From Pseudomonas tohonis (GTDB taxonomy: Bacteria; Pseudomonadota; Gammaproteobacteria; Pseudomonadales; Pseudomonadaceae), in NCBI RefSeq assembly GCF_012767755.2, contig NZ_AP023189.1, forward strand, positions 1,860,001 through 1,924,000: a stretch of 64,000 nt of DNA. The letters run 5' to 3'. This document shows, piece by piece, positions 48,084 through 58,429 of the stretch. Within the stretch, counting starts at the first letter, position 1; the number at the start of each line of letters is the position of its first letter. The notes under the pieces were generated by a model. The model was not told where the DNA came from, did no database searches, and worked only from the letters and a program-made list of their open reading frames with translations. The position numbers were made by a program, and so were the translations under genes.

Positions 48084-49015
48084 CGCTTGCCACCGCGGTG
48101 CTGCAGATGGTCACGCAACTGCTCGACCATACCGGCCTGGGTGCTCAGGGGCAGCAGCAGCACGCCCAGGCGCTGGGCCAGGCGCTGCCAGCGTGCCTTG
48201 CGGGCGTCGCCCTGGTCGCGATAGGCCTGGCGCAGCTCGGGGTTGTGGGTGTCCAGCTCCAGCCTGGCGCCCAGCTCGGTGAAGCGCAGCAGCCCGGCGG
48301 CGGGCAGCGCGTGGTCGAGCGGATCGGAGAGCGGCAGGAGGATCAGGTCGGTGTGGCGGGCGAGCAGGGCGAGTTGCTGCTCCGAGGTGTCGGACAGGGT
48401 GCGCTCGTCACAGAGGATCACCACCAGGCTGCCGGGGCGCAGCACTTCGCGGGCGCGGCGCAGGGCCAGGCTGAAGCCTTCGCGGGTGGCGCCCTGCTGG
48501 CCGCCGAGTGCCTGGTTGGTGCGCACCAGGCGGTTGAGCAGTTGCAGCAGGCTCTGCTTGCTGCGCCGGGGCTTGATCTCGTGGTGCTCGCTGTCGCTGA
48601 AGACCAGGCCGCCGATGCGGTCGTTGTGGCCCAGGGCGGCCCAGCCGATGAGGCTGGCGGCGTGGGCGGCGAGCACCGACTTGAACATCTGCCCGGAGCC
48701 GAAGAACAGCCGCTGGCTCTGCTCGACCATGATGAACACCGGGCGTTCGCGCTCTTCGTGGAACAGCTTGGTGTGAGGCTCCTGGGTGCGCGCGGTGACG
48801 CGCCAGTCGATGGTGCGCACGTCGTCACCGGGCTGGTAGACGCGCACCTGGTCGAAGTCGACGCCGCGCCCGCGCAGCTTGGAATGGTGCAGGCCGATGA
48901 GCGGGCTGCGTCGCGAGGGCGTGGAGAACAGCTGCACCTCGCGGACGCGGTGACGCATGTCGATCAGCTCGGCGAGGCTGACCTTGATGCCGGTCGGGGC
49001 GGCTGGGCTGTCCAT
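48080..49015 (-). CDS. DUF58 (VWA-like) protein
   Basis: 311 residues from ATG 49015. The DUF58 core is clear: GRGVDFDQVRVYQPGDDVRTIDWRVTAR (~49-76 in two parts), then a VWA-like fold (FIMVEQSQRLFFGSG) in which the usual metal-binding Asp is replaced (VEQS), and LVVILCDERTL later. DUF58 proteins act with MoxR ATPases; this gene lies three bases after the MoxR gene. Confidence 0.92.
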   Translation of the reverse strand: MDSPAAPTGIKVSLAELIDMRHRVREVQLFSTPSRRSPLIGLHHSKLRGRGVDFDQVRVYQPGDDVRTIDWRVTARTQEPHTKLFHEERERPVFIMVEQSQRLFFGSGQMFKSVLAAHAASLIGWAALGHNDRIGGLVFSDSEHHEIKPRRSKQSLLQLLNRLVRTNQALGGQQGATREGFSLALRRAREVLRPGSLVVILCDERTLSDTSEQQLALLARHTDLILLPLSDPLDHALPAAGLLRFTELGARLELDTHNPELRQAYRDQGDARKARWQRLAQRLGVLLLPLSTQAGMVEQLRDHLQHRGGKR

Positions 49016-49018
49016 GGG

Positions 49019-49978
<960 letters not shown>

Positions 49979-50330
49979 CGTTGGACTCGCTCGGAATGGA
50001 CGGGGGAAGCGGAAGCCTCCGGGGTGGCGCAGTACTTTAATCCAGAGTGGGGCCACCGGCCTAGGCGGCGTGCCGACGCGCTGAGGATTTCGTCACGGGG
50101 CGCGTGCAAGGGGCGGGCAGCGGACCAGTATTGACCGAATATGTCGCGCCTCGAAAAGCCTGCGCGATGCCGCCCTCGCTAAGCTCTTGCGCAACGGTGA
50201 CTGTCCGGTCCGACCCATGCCCGGCGCGTCATCCGACCGTCACACTGCCCAATGAACCTGTGACCCCATCACCGCGCAATAAGCGTTCTACGCTTACACC
50301 CCAACAATACGAGCCAAGCGGAGCACAACC
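49979..50330. promoter_or_regulatory. Divergent control region between MoxR and gdhB
   Basis: 352 bases without a gene. TAAGCGT-TCT-ACGCTTA (50280-50296), a perfect 7-bp inverted repeat, lies 34 bases before the gdhB start and looks like an operator. TTGACC near 50130 could be part of a -35, but the partner boxes are unclear. GGAG before ATG 50331 is the gdhB ribosome site. Confidence 0.5.
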
Positions 50331-53300
50331 ATGGCGTTCTTCACCGCGGCCAGCAAAGCCGACTTCCAGCACCAACTGCAAGCGGCCCTGGCGCAGCACG
50401 TCAGCGAACAGGCCTTGCCACAAGTAGCCCTGTTCGCCGAACAATTCTTCGGCATCATCGCCCTCGACGAACTCACCCAGCGGCGCCTGTCCGACCTGGT
50501 GGGCTGCACCCTGTCGTCGTGGCGGATGCTGGAACGCTTCGACCCGGCCAAGCCGCAGGTGCGCGCCTTCAACCCCGACTACGAAAAGCACGGCTGGCAA
50601 TCCACCCACACCGCAGTGGAAGTGCTGCACCCCGACATCCCCTTCCTGGTGGACTCGGTGCGCATGGAGCTGAACCGCCGCGGCTACAACATCCATACGC
50701 TGCAGAACAGCGTGCTCAGCGTGCGCCGCAACAAGAAGGGCGAGCTCGCCGAAGTGCTGCCCAAGGGCACCCAGGGCAAGGACGTGCAGCAGGAATCGCT
50801 GATGTTCCTGGAGATCGATCGCATCGCCGCGCCCGCCGCCCTCAAGGCCCTGGAGAAGGCCATCGAGGAGATGCTCGGCGAGGTGCGCATCGCCGTCGCC
50901 GACTTCCAGCCCATGACCGCCAAGGCCCGCGACCTGCTGGCCTGGCTGGACAAGGCCAAGCTGAAGGTGGACAAGGCCGAGCTGGCCGAGATCAAGGTCT
51001 TCATGAACTGGTTGCTGGACAACCACTTCACCTTCCTCGGCTACGAGGAGTTCACCGTGGTGGACGAGGGCGAGGCCGGCGGTCACCTGGTCTATGACGA
51101 GAAGTCCCTGCTCGGTGTCTCGCGCCTGCGCCGCACCGGCCTCAGCGCCGCGGACCTGCACGTCGAGAAGGAGGCCGTCGACTACCTGCGCGGCCCGGTG
51201 CTGCTGTCCTTCGCCAAGGCCGCCGAGCCGAGCCGTGTGCACCGCCCGGCCTACCCGGATTTCGTTTCCATCCGCGAGCTGGACGCCAAGGGGCGCGTGG
51301 TCAAGGAATGCCGCTTCATGGGCCTGTACACCTCTGCGGTGTATGCCGAGAGCGTGACCGAGATCCCCTTCATCCGCGGCAAGGTCGCCGAGATCCAGCG
51401 CCGCTCCGGCTTCGACCCCCGTGCCCACCTCGGCAAGGAACTGGGCCAGGTGCTGGAAGTGCTGCCCCGCGACGACCTGTTCCAGACCCCGGTGGACGAC
51501 CTGTTCTCCACCGCCATGGCCATCGTGCAGATGCAGGAACGCAACAAGATCCGCCTGTTCCTGCGCCGCGACCCCTACGGGCGTTTCGCCTATGCGCTGG
51601 CTTACGTGCCGCGCGACGTCTATTCCACCGAGACGCGCCTGAAGATCCAGCAGATCCTCATGGACCGCCTGCAGGCCAGCGACTGCGAGTTCTGGACCTT
51701 CTTCTCCGAATCCGTGCTGGCGCGCGTGCAGTTCATCCTGCGCCTGGACCCGAAGAACAAGGCCGTGGTCGACCCGGTGCGCCTGGAGAAGGAAGTGATC
51801 CAGGCCTGCCGTTCCTGGAAGGACGACTACGCCAGCCTGGTCAACGAAAGCTTCGGCGAAGCCCAGGGCACCCGTGTGCTGGCCGACTTCCCGAAAGGCT
51901 TCCCCGCCGGCTACCGCGAGCGCTTCGCCCCGCACTCGGCCGTGGTCGACATGCAGCACCTCAACAGCCTCTCCGACGAGCGCCAGCTGGTGATGAGCTT
52001 CTACCAGCCGCTGACCCAGGGCGAGCAGCTGCTGCACTGCAAGCTGTACCACGCCGACACGCCGCTGCCGCTGTCCGACGTCCTGCCGATCCTGGAGAAC
52101 CTCGGCCTGCGCGTGCTCGGCGAGTTCCCCTATCGCCTGCACCGCCAGGACGGCCGCGAGTTCTGGATCCACGACTTCGCCTTCACCAGTGCCTCGGGCC
52201 AGGAAGTCGACATCCAGCAGCTCAACGACACCCTGCAGGACGCCTTCATCCACATCGTCAGCGGTGACGCCGAGAACGACGCCTTCAACCGCCTGGTGCT
52301 GACCGCCTCCATGCCCTGGCGCGACGTGGCGCTGCTGCGCGCCTATGCCCGCTACCTGAAGCAGATCCGCCTGGGCTTCGACCTGTCCTACATCGCCAGC
52401 ACGCTGCTGAACCATGTGGACATCGCCAAGGAGCTGGTGCGTCTGTTCAAGACCCGCTTCTACCTGGCCCGCAAGCTCACCGCCGAGGACCTGGAAGACA
52501 AGCAGCAGAAGCTCGAACAGGCCATCCTCGGCGAGCTGGACAACGTCGCCGTGCTCAACGAGGACCGCATCCTGCGGCGCTACCTCGACCTGATCAAGGC
52601 GACCCTGCGCACCAACTTCTACCAGCCCGATGCCAACGGCCAGAACAAGGGCTACTTCAGCTTCAAGCTGAGCCCGCGGCTGATCCCCGACATCCCGCGC
52701 CCGGTGCCCAAGTTCGAGATCTTCGTCTACTGCCCGCGCGTCGAGGGCGTGCACCTACGCTTCGGCGACGTCGCCCGTGGCGGCCTGCGCTGGTCCGACC
52801 GCGAGGAAGACTTCCGCACCGAGGTGCTGGGCCTGGTCAAGGCGCAGCAGGTGAAGAACGCGGTGATCGTGCCCATGGGCGCCAAGGGTGGCTTCATCCC
52901 CCGGCGCCTGCCGGTGGGCGGCAGCCGTGACGACATCCAGGCCGAGGCCATCGCCTGCTACCGCATCTTCATCAGCGGCCTGCTGGACGTCACCGACAAC
53001 CTCAAGGAAGGCCAGGTGGTACCGCCGGCCAACGTGGTGCGCCACGACGCCGATGACCCCTACCTGGTGGTGGCGGCCGACAAGGGCACCGCGACCTTCT
53101 CCGACATCGCCAACGGCATCGCCCTGGAATACGGCTTCTGGCTGGGCGACGCCTTCGCTTCCGGCGGCTCCGCCGGCTACGACCACAAGGGCATGGGCAT
53201 CACCGCCAAGGGCGGCTGGGTCTCGGTGCAGCGCCACTTCCGCGAGCGCGGCATCGACGTGCAGAAGGACAACGTCACCGTGATCGGCATCGGCGACATG

Positions 53301-55196
53301 GCCGGCGACGTATTCGGCAACGGCCTGCTGCTGTCGGAAACGCTGCAGCTGGTGGCGGCCTTCAACCACATGCACATCTTCATCGACCCGAACCCGGACG
53401 CGGCCAGCAGCTTCGTCGAGCGCAAGCGCCTGTTCGACCTGCCGCGTTCCTCCTGGGCCGACTACGACGCCAAGCTGATCTCCGCCGGCGGCGGCATCTT
53501 CCTGCGCAGCGCCAAGAGCATCGCCATCAGCCCGGAAATGAAGGAACGCTTCGACATCCGTGCCGACAAGCTGACCCCCACCGAACTGCTCAACGCCCTG
53601 CTCAAGGCACCGGTCGACCTGCTGTGGAACGGCGGCATCGGCACCTACGTGAAGTCGAGCAAGGAGTCCCACGCCGATGTCGGCGACAAGGCCAACGACG
53701 CCCTGCGCGTGGACGGTCGCGAGCTGCGTGCCAAGGTGGTGGGCGAGGGTGGCAACCTCGGCATGACCCAGCTCGGCCGCGTCGAATACGGCCTCAACGG
53801 CGGCGCCAGCAACACCGACTTCATCGACAACGCCGGTGGCGTGGACTGCTCCGACCACGAGGTGAACATCAAGATCCTCCTGGGCGAGATCGTCGCGGCC
53901 GGCGACATGACCGGCAAGCAACGCAACAAGCTGCTGGCGGACATGACCGACGCGGTGGGCAGCCTGGTGCTGGGCAACAACTACAAGCAGACCCAGGCGC
54001 TGTCCCTGGCGCAACGCCGCGCGCGCGAGCGCATCGGTGAATACAAGCGCCTGATCGCCGCGCTGGAGGGCGCCGGCAAGCTGGACCGCGCGCTGGAATT
54101 CCTGCCCGGTGACGAGGAGCTCAACGAGCGCGCCGCCAACGGCCAGGGGCTGACCCGGCCGGAGCTGTCGGTGCTGATCTCCTATAGCAAGATCGACCTC
54201 AAGGAATCGCTGCTCAAGTCCCTGGTACCGGACGACGACTACCTCGCCCGCGAGATGGAGACCGCCTTCCCGCCGCTGCTGGCGAGCAAGTTCGGCGAGG
54301 CCATGCGCCGCCACCGCCTGAAGCGCGAGATCATCAGCACCCAGATCGCCAACGACCTGGTCAACCACATGGGCATCACCTTCGTGCAGCGCCTGAAGGA
54401 GTCCACCGGCATGAGCGCGGCCAACGTCGCCGGTGCCTACGTGGTGGTGCGCGATGTGTTCCGCCTGCCGCACTGGTGGAAGCAGATCGAGTCGCTGGAT
54501 TACAAGGTGCCCGCCGAACTGCAGCTGACCCTGATGGACGAGCTGATGCGCCTTGGCCGTCGCGCCACCCGCTGGTTCCTGCGCAGCCGCCGCGAAGACC
54601 AGAACGCCGCCCGTGACGTCGGCCACTTCGGCCCACGCGTGGCCGAGCTGGCCGGCCGCCTGGACGAGCTGCTGGAGGGCCCGGCCCGCGAGCAGTGGCT
54701 GGCCCGCTACCAGGCCTACGTCGAGGCCGGCGCACCGGAGGAACTGGCCCGCGTGGTGGCCGGCACCAGCCACCTGTACACGCTGCTGCCGATCATCGAG
54801 GCCTCGGACGTCACCGGCAAGGACACGGCCGAAGTGGCGGCCGCCTACTTCGCCGTCGGTGGCGCGCTGGACCTGTCCTGGTACCTGCAGCAGATCACCG
54901 GCCTGCCGGTGGAGAGCAACTGGCAGGCGCTGGCGCGCGAAGCCTTCCGTGACGACCTCGACTGGCAACAGCGGGCGATCACCGTTTCGCTGCTGCAGAT
55001 GGTCGATGCCCCGGTCGACATGGACGAGCGCGTGGCCCTGTGGCTGGAACAGCACCGTCCGCTGGTGGAGCGCTGGAAGGTGATGCTCACCGAACTGCGC
55101 GCCGCCACCGGCACCGACTACGCCATGTATGCCGTGGCCAACCGCGAGCTGATGGACCTGGCCCAGAGCGGCCAGCATGGGGTCAAGACCTCCTGA
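50331..55196 (+). CDS. gdhB: NAD-specific glutamate dehydrogenase, large (~180 kDa) type
   Basis: 1621 residues from ATG 50331, matching the 1620-residue P. aeruginosa GdhB. It oxidises glutamate to 2-oxoglutarate with NAD+, a catabolic route for arginine and glutamate. The N-terminal ~700 residues are regulatory ACT-like domains; the catalytic core has RGGLRWSDREEDFRTE (~820), PMGAKGGF (~848) with the catalytic Lys, GGSAGYDHKGMGITAKG and EGGNLGMTQLGR. Strong terminator at 55229. No frameshift seen over the whole length. A palindromic operator candidate lies upstream. Confidence 0.97.
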   Translation: MAFFTAASKADFQHQLQAALAQHVSEQALPQVALFAEQFFGIIALDELTQRRLSDLVGCTLSSWRMLERFDPAKPQVRAFNPDYEKHGWQSTHTAVEVLHPDIPFLVDSVRMELNRRGYNIHTLQNSVLSVRRNKKGELAEVLPKGTQGKDVQQESLMFLEIDRIAAPAALKALEKAIEEMLGEVRIAVADFQPMTAKARDLLAWLDKAKLKVDKAELAEIKVFMNWLLDNHFTFLGYEEFTVVDEGEAGGHLVYDEKSLLGVSRLRRTGLSAADLHVEKEAVDYLRGPVLLSFAKAAEPSRVHRPAYPDFVSIRELDAKGRVVKECRFMGLYTSAVYAESVTEIPFIRGKVAEIQRRSGFDPRAHLGKELGQVLEVLPRDDLFQTPVDDLFSTAMAIVQMQERNKIRLFLRRDPYGRFAYALAYVPRDVYSTETRLKIQQILMDRLQASDCEFWTFFSESVLARVQFILRLDPKNKAVVDPVRLEKEVIQACRSWKDDYASLVNESFGEAQGTRVLADFPKGFPAGYRERFAPHSAVVDMQHLNSLSDERQLVMSFYQPLTQGEQLLHCKLYHADTPLPLSDVLPILENLGLRVLGEFPYRLHRQDGREFWIHDFAFTSASGQEVDIQQLNDTLQDAFIHIVSGDAENDAFNRLVLTASMPWRDVALLRAYARYLKQIRLGFDLSYIASTLLNHVDIAKELVRLFKTRFYLARKLTAEDLEDKQQKLEQAILGELDNVAVLNEDRILRRYLDLIKATLRTNFYQPDANGQNKGYFSFKLSPRLIPDIPRPVPKFEIFVYCPRVEGVHLRFGDVARGGLRWSDREEDFRTEVLGLVKAQQVKNAVIVPMGAKGGFIPRRLPVGGSRDDIQAEAIACYRIFISGLLDVTDNLKEGQVVPPANVVRHDADDPYLVVAADKGTATFSDIANGIALEYGFWLGDAFASGGSAGYDHKGMGITAKGGWVSVQRHFRERGIDVQKDNVTVIGIGDMAGDVFGNGLLLSETLQLVAAFNHMHIFIDPNPDAASSFVERKRLFDLPRSSWADYDAKLISAGGGIFLRSAKSIAISPEMKERFDIRADKLTPTELLNALLKAPVDLLWNGGIGTYVKSSKESHADVGDKANDALRVDGRELRAKVVGEGGNLGMTQLGRVEYGLNGGASNTDFIDNAGGVDCSDHEVNIKILLGEIVAAGDMTGKQRNKLLADMTDAVGSLVLGNNYKQTQALSLAQRRARERIGEYKRLIAALEGAGKLDRALEFLPGDEELNERAANGQGLTRPELSVLISYSKIDLKESLLKSLVPDDDYLAREMETAFPPLLASKFGEAMRRHRLKREIISTQIANDLVNHMGITFVQRLKESTGMSAANVAGAYVVVRDVFRLPHWWKQIESLDYKVPAELQLTLMDELMRLGRRATRWFLRSRREDQNAARDVGHFGPRVAELAGRLDELLEGPAREQWLARYQAYVEAGAPEELARVVAGTSHLYTLLPIIEASDVTGKDTAEVAAAYFAVGGALDLSWYLQQITGLPVESNWQALAREAFRDDLDWQQRAITVSLLQMVDAPVDMDERVALWLEQHRPLVERWKVMLTELRAATGTDYAMYAVANRELMDLAQSGQHGVKTS

Positions 55197-55228
55197 GCCA
55201 TCGTTCGCTGAAAGGTTGAATGTGCTCT

Positions 55229-55255
55229 AGCCCCGCCTCGGCGGGGCTTTTTTTT
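55229..55255 (+). terminator. Terminator of gdhB
   Basis: AGCCCCGCC (55229-55237) pairs with GGCGGGGCT (55240-55248), followed by TTTTTTT. Confidence 0.9.
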
Positions 55256-55364
55256 GCCTGGTTTCCGGTGGCGGAACCAAGGGGCACGCCCTCGGAGCGT
55301 CCCCCTGGCAGCGAATTGGCTCGCGAAGGGATGGATTGCCAGCGGACGGATGAGGAGGAGGGAA

Positions 55365-56237
55365 TCAGCTCAGGGACGCGAGGTAGCGCACCACATCGGC
55401 GGCGCCGGCCAGGCGCAGGCCTTCGCCAAGGGCGGTGGCCTCGGGGTGGTCCTTTGGCAGCAGCAGGAGTTCGGGGGCGCCGCTGTTCTTCAGCAAGGCG
55501 AGGCGGGCATAGGGGATGCCACCGTCGAGCAGCAGGCCCATGAAGGCCGGGTCGCTCCATGCCTGCACCGGCATGGCCAGTACGTGGTAGTGGGCGTCCA
55601 GCTCGGCGAGGCCCGCGGGGTTGAGACGGTAGGTGGCGAGTTCGGCCGGCAGGCTGATTTCCAGCTCGCGGCGGCGTGCGTAGGCGATGGCGGCGGCAAA
55701 AGCTTCCAGATGGTGGGTGCCGCTCCAGAAAACACGTTTGCCGTGCCAGCTGGACTGGCACAGGCTGATCCGTTCGCCGGCCAGGAAACGTGGTAGTGGC
55801 AGGCTGATGGCCTTGACGAAATCCTTGTAGCTGATGATGCGCACGCTACGGCAGGCCGGCGTCGCGGCGAATTCCTCGAAGCTGGGGCAACTGGGCATCG
55901 CGCCCTCGGTGCCGCAGAACCCATCGATCAGGCGCAGGTCGAAATTGGTGAGTTCGCGTTGCTCCAGTTCAACCACTCGGATCAGCACCGCGTGGGCCTG
56001 GGCCTTGTCTTCCTGTACCGGGCCGGAGAGCGCGTTGCGCGGGAGGTCCACCAGGCGCTGCAGGGGCGGGCCGTTCTGCCACCAGATATCGGCGGCCGGG
56101 GGCTTCAACTGCTGGAACGGCAAGCGCAGCTGGCTCGCGCTTTCCAGCAGGCGGGGCGCACGTCCTCCCAGGCCGAGGCGTTGCGCGAGGGCGGCCAGGC
56201 GTGAGGAAAGAGAGGATGGGGACGACTGCGAACTCAT
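55365..56237 (-). CDS. Uncharacterised protein, possibly DUF6685
   Basis: A 290-residue soluble protein from ATG 56237. It shows ALAQRLGLGGRAPRLLESAS at the N-terminus, FCGTEGAMPSCPSF (~108) with two Cys, VRIISYKDFVKAIS, a repeated WHGKRVFWSGTHHLEAFAAAIAYARRR segment, and a basic/hydrophobic C-terminus. No signal, membrane segment or known catalytic motif. I suspect the Pseudomonas DUF6685 family, without certainty. The gene is convergent with gdhB; only ~110 bases with the terminator separate them. Confidence 0.78.
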   Translation of the reverse strand: MSSQSSPSSLSSRLAALAQRLGLGGRAPRLLESASQLRLPFQQLKPPAADIWWQNGPPLQRLVDLPRNALSGPVQEDKAQAHAVLIRVVELEQRELTNFDLRLIDGFCGTEGAMPSCPSFEEFAATPACRSVRIISYKDFVKAISLPLPRFLAGERISLCQSSWHGKRVFWSGTHHLEAFAAAIAYARRRELEISLPAELATYRLNPAGLAELDAHYHVLAMPVQAWSDPAFMGLLLDGGIPYARLALLKNSGAPELLLLPKDHPEATALGEGLRLAGAADVVRYLASLS

Positions 56238-56385
56238 GGCCAGACTAGGACTCCCAGGTCACGAGTGGCAGTGTGGCAGAGGTCGGGCGAGGCTGCACGG
56301 CTTTGCCCGCCAATGCGTCCGTACCTGGCGTCCACTGGGGGCGCGGAACGATACTGTTGTTCATTTCAACCAAGAGGATGCCTCC

Positions 56386-56607
56386 ATGCCCAGCCTGGTG
56401 CTGGATATCTCCCTGACCGCCGAGCGCTTTCTCGCGGTCTACCAGGGCCACGCCAACCGAGTGATGTTGCGCAGCCGCGACGGGCGCAAGGTTAGCCTGC
56501 CTGCACATCATTTGCGGCCTTTTCTGACCCATGATGGCATTCATGGTTCATTCGAGCTGGAATTCGATCCCTCCGGCTCGCTGCTGGCGTTACGTCGCCT
56601 CGCCTGA
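56386..56607 (+). CDS. DUF2835 small protein
   Basis: 73 residues from ATG 56386, ribosome site AAGAGG. Core MPSLVLDISLTAERFLAVYQG and FDPSGSLLALRRL match DUF2835, a short Pseudomonas/gamma-proteobacterial family of unknown function. It is divergent from the previous gene and ends ~50 bases before pyrD. Small and basic. Confidence 0.85.
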   Translation: MPSLVLDISLTAERFLAVYQGHANRVMLRSRDGRKVSLPAHHLRPFLTHDGIHGSFELEFDPSGSLLALRRLA

Positions 56608-56660
56608 GGCGGGGCTGGCAGCTATAATCGCCGGCCCATCCCGCCGATCGATACCCGCCC

Positions 56661-57686
56661 ATGTACACCCTGGCCCGCGAGCTGCTGTTCAAACTGTCCC
56701 CGGAAACCTCCCACGAGCTGTCCATCGACCTGATCGGCGCCGGTGGCCGCCTGGGCCTCAACGGCTTGCTGACCAAGGCGCCGGCCAGCCTGCCGGTGAA
56801 GGTCATGGGGCTGGAGTTCCCCAATCCCGTCGGCCTCGCCGCCGGCCTGGACAAGAACGGCGACGCCATCGACGGCTTCGCCCAGTTGGGCTTCGGTTTC
56901 GTCGAGATCGGTACCGTGACGCCGCGCCCGCAGCCGGGCAACCCCAAGCCGCGTCTCTTCCGCCTGCCCGAGGCCGAGGCGATCATCAATCGCATGGGCT
57001 TCAACAACCATGGCGTCGATCACCTGCTGGCCCGGGTTCGCGCGGCGAAGTTCAAGGGCGTGCTGGGCATCAACATCGGCAAGAACTTCGACACCCCGGT
57101 CGAGCGCGCGGTGGACGACTACCTGATCTGCCTGGACAAGGTCTACGCCCATGCCAGCTACGTGACGGTCAACGTCAGCTCGCCCAATACTCCCGGCCTG
57201 CGCAGCCTGCAGTTCGGCGACTCGCTCAAGCAGTTGCTCGAAGCCCTGCGCCTGCGCCAGGAAGACCTCGCCGTCCAGCATGGCCGTCGTGTGCCGCTGG
57301 CGATCAAGATCGCCCCGGACATGAGCGACGAGGAAACCGCCCTGGTGGCCGGTGCGTTGCGGGAGTCGGGCATGGACGCGGTGATCGCCACCAACACCAC
57401 CCTCGGCCGCGAAGGCGTCGAGGGGCTGGAATATGGCGACGAGGCGGGTGGCCTGTCAGGTGCGCCGGTACGTGACAAGAGCACCCATACCGTCAAGGTG
57501 CTGGCTGGCGAGTTGGGCGGTCGCCTGCCGATCATCGCCGTGGGCGGGATCACCGAAGGCCGCCACGCGGCTGAGAAGATCGCTGCCGGTGCGAGCCTGG
57601 TGCAGATATATTCGGGCTTCATCTACAAGGGCCCGGCGCTGATCCGCGAGTCGGTGGATGCCATCGCCGCGTTGCCGAAGCGCTGA
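56661..57686 (+). CDS. pyrD: Dihydroorotate dehydrogenase (quinone), class 2
   Basis: PyrD oxidises dihydroorotate to orotate with quinones at the inner membrane, in pyrimidine synthesis. 341 residues from ATG 56661. The N-terminal helix pair (~1-25) is the membrane and quinone contact of class 2 enzymes. The catalytic Ser is in [12 protein letters not shown] (~172-183); [10 protein letters not shown] and [10 protein letters not shown] are conserved, and IAVGGI plus [16 protein letters not shown] bind FMN phosphate. Matches P. aeruginosa PyrD in place and length. Confidence 0.97.
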   Translation: MYTLARELLFKLSPETSHELSIDLIGAGGRLGLNGLLTKAPASLPVKVMGLEFPNPVGLAAGLDKNGDAIDGFAQLGFGFVEIGTVTPRPQPGNPKPRLFRLPEAEAIINRMGFNNHGVDHLLARVRAAKFKGVLGINIGKNFDTPVERAVDDYLICLDKVYAHASYVTVNVSSPNTPGLRSLQFGDSLKQLLEALRLRQEDLAVQHGRRVPLAIKIAPDMSDEETALVAGALRESGMDAVIATNTTLGREGVEGLEYGDEAGGLSGAPVRDKSTHTVKVLAGELGGRLPIIAVGGITEGRHAAEKIAAGASLVQIYSGFIYKGPALIRESVDAIAALPKR

Positions 57687-57695
57687 TAGCGGACA

Positions 57696-57723
57696 AATAA
57701 AAAGGGCTCCCTCTAGGGAGCCC
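57696..57723 (-). terminator. Terminator for rmf on the minus strand
   Basis: GGGCTCCCT/AGGGAGCCC stem (57704-57712, 57715-57723). On the minus strand it is followed by TTTTTATTT, so it ends the convergent rmf transcript. On the plus strand there is no T-run, so pyrD probably ends elsewhere or by the same hairpin without slippage. Confidence 0.8.
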
Positions 57724-57783
57724 CTGGGCTTGCGCCCGCCGCCCGGATGGGGCGTGCTTGGTGAAATCGTGTGATCCGTGGTG

Positions 57784-57999
57784 TCAGCCGACGGCGTGAA
57801 GTTCGTTCAGTCGATGAATGCCGGCCGTGCCGGTGAGGCCATCCCAATTGTCGCCGCGACCCTCACGCCAGCCGTTGATCCAGGCTTGACGGGTGGTGGG
57901 ATGGGTGAAAGGACAGAGATCGCGGGATTTGCCATGAATGCCGTGCTGATAACCGCGCAGGAATGCTCGTTCCATCGGATCACGCTTAAGTCTTCTCAT
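57784..57999 (-). CDS. rmf: Ribosome modulation factor
   Basis: 71 residues from ATG 57999. The sequence MRRLKRDPMERAFLRGYQHGIHGKSRDLC followed by TTRQAWINGWREGRGDNWDG (split) is the Rmf family; it dimerises 70S ribosomes into inactive 100S particles in stationary phase. Small and basic, 69-ish percent charged or polar. Convergent with pyrD. The next 430 bases upstream hold no gene, leaving room for a complex growth-phase promoter. Confidence 0.96.
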   Translation of the reverse strand: MRRLKRDPMERAFLRGYQHGIHGKSRDLCPFTHPTTRQAWINGWREGRGDNWDGLTGTAGIHRLNELHAVG

Positions 58000-58429
58000 A
58001 GGGTGTAGCCCTCATTTGTTGACTGTTATGTCCATCGGTCCCAAGTCGGGAACCCGGCAGAAAATGCTCTGCCACTGAAGAGCAGTTGCCGGCGTGACTG
58101 CCCTTCATCCGCTACCGTTGCGGCAGCGGATTAAGCTGAGTTCTAACCGTTGCCCCGAGGCATTGGAATGATCGTTTTGTCATAAGGACGTAACGAGAAT
58201 GGCTTCCGGACCATAAGCTGTAGGAGCTTCGGACGGGGCATGAACGGCCCAGGCCTGATGGGATGGGGCCTTGGGAAACCCATGATGTCGCGGTGCTATG
58301 GGGCAACGCAGATGAGAATGGGAATTTTCTTATCCGACGAAGGGCCGTTTTGCGACCTTTAGTCACATATTCATGACCGCACGGAGACGCATCCGTGCCG
58401 CTGATCAGCCGCAAGGCACTGGAATTACC
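58000..58429. promoter_or_regulatory. 430-base gap between divergent rmf and rlmKL
   Basis: No supported gene. A hairpin ATCCGCT...AGCGGAT (58107-58131, inner CCG/CGG) lies about 110 bases before the rmf start. The rest is low in features: a stretch around 58290-58350 is AT-richer than the surroundings. Either gene could use it as promoter; no box pair stands out. GTGGCAGAG-like ribosome site is absent before 58430. Confidence 0.35.

Noticed and set aside
57704..57723. Terminator of pyrD on the plus strand
   Set aside because: The T-run is on the minus-strand side, so it is listed as the rmf terminator instead.
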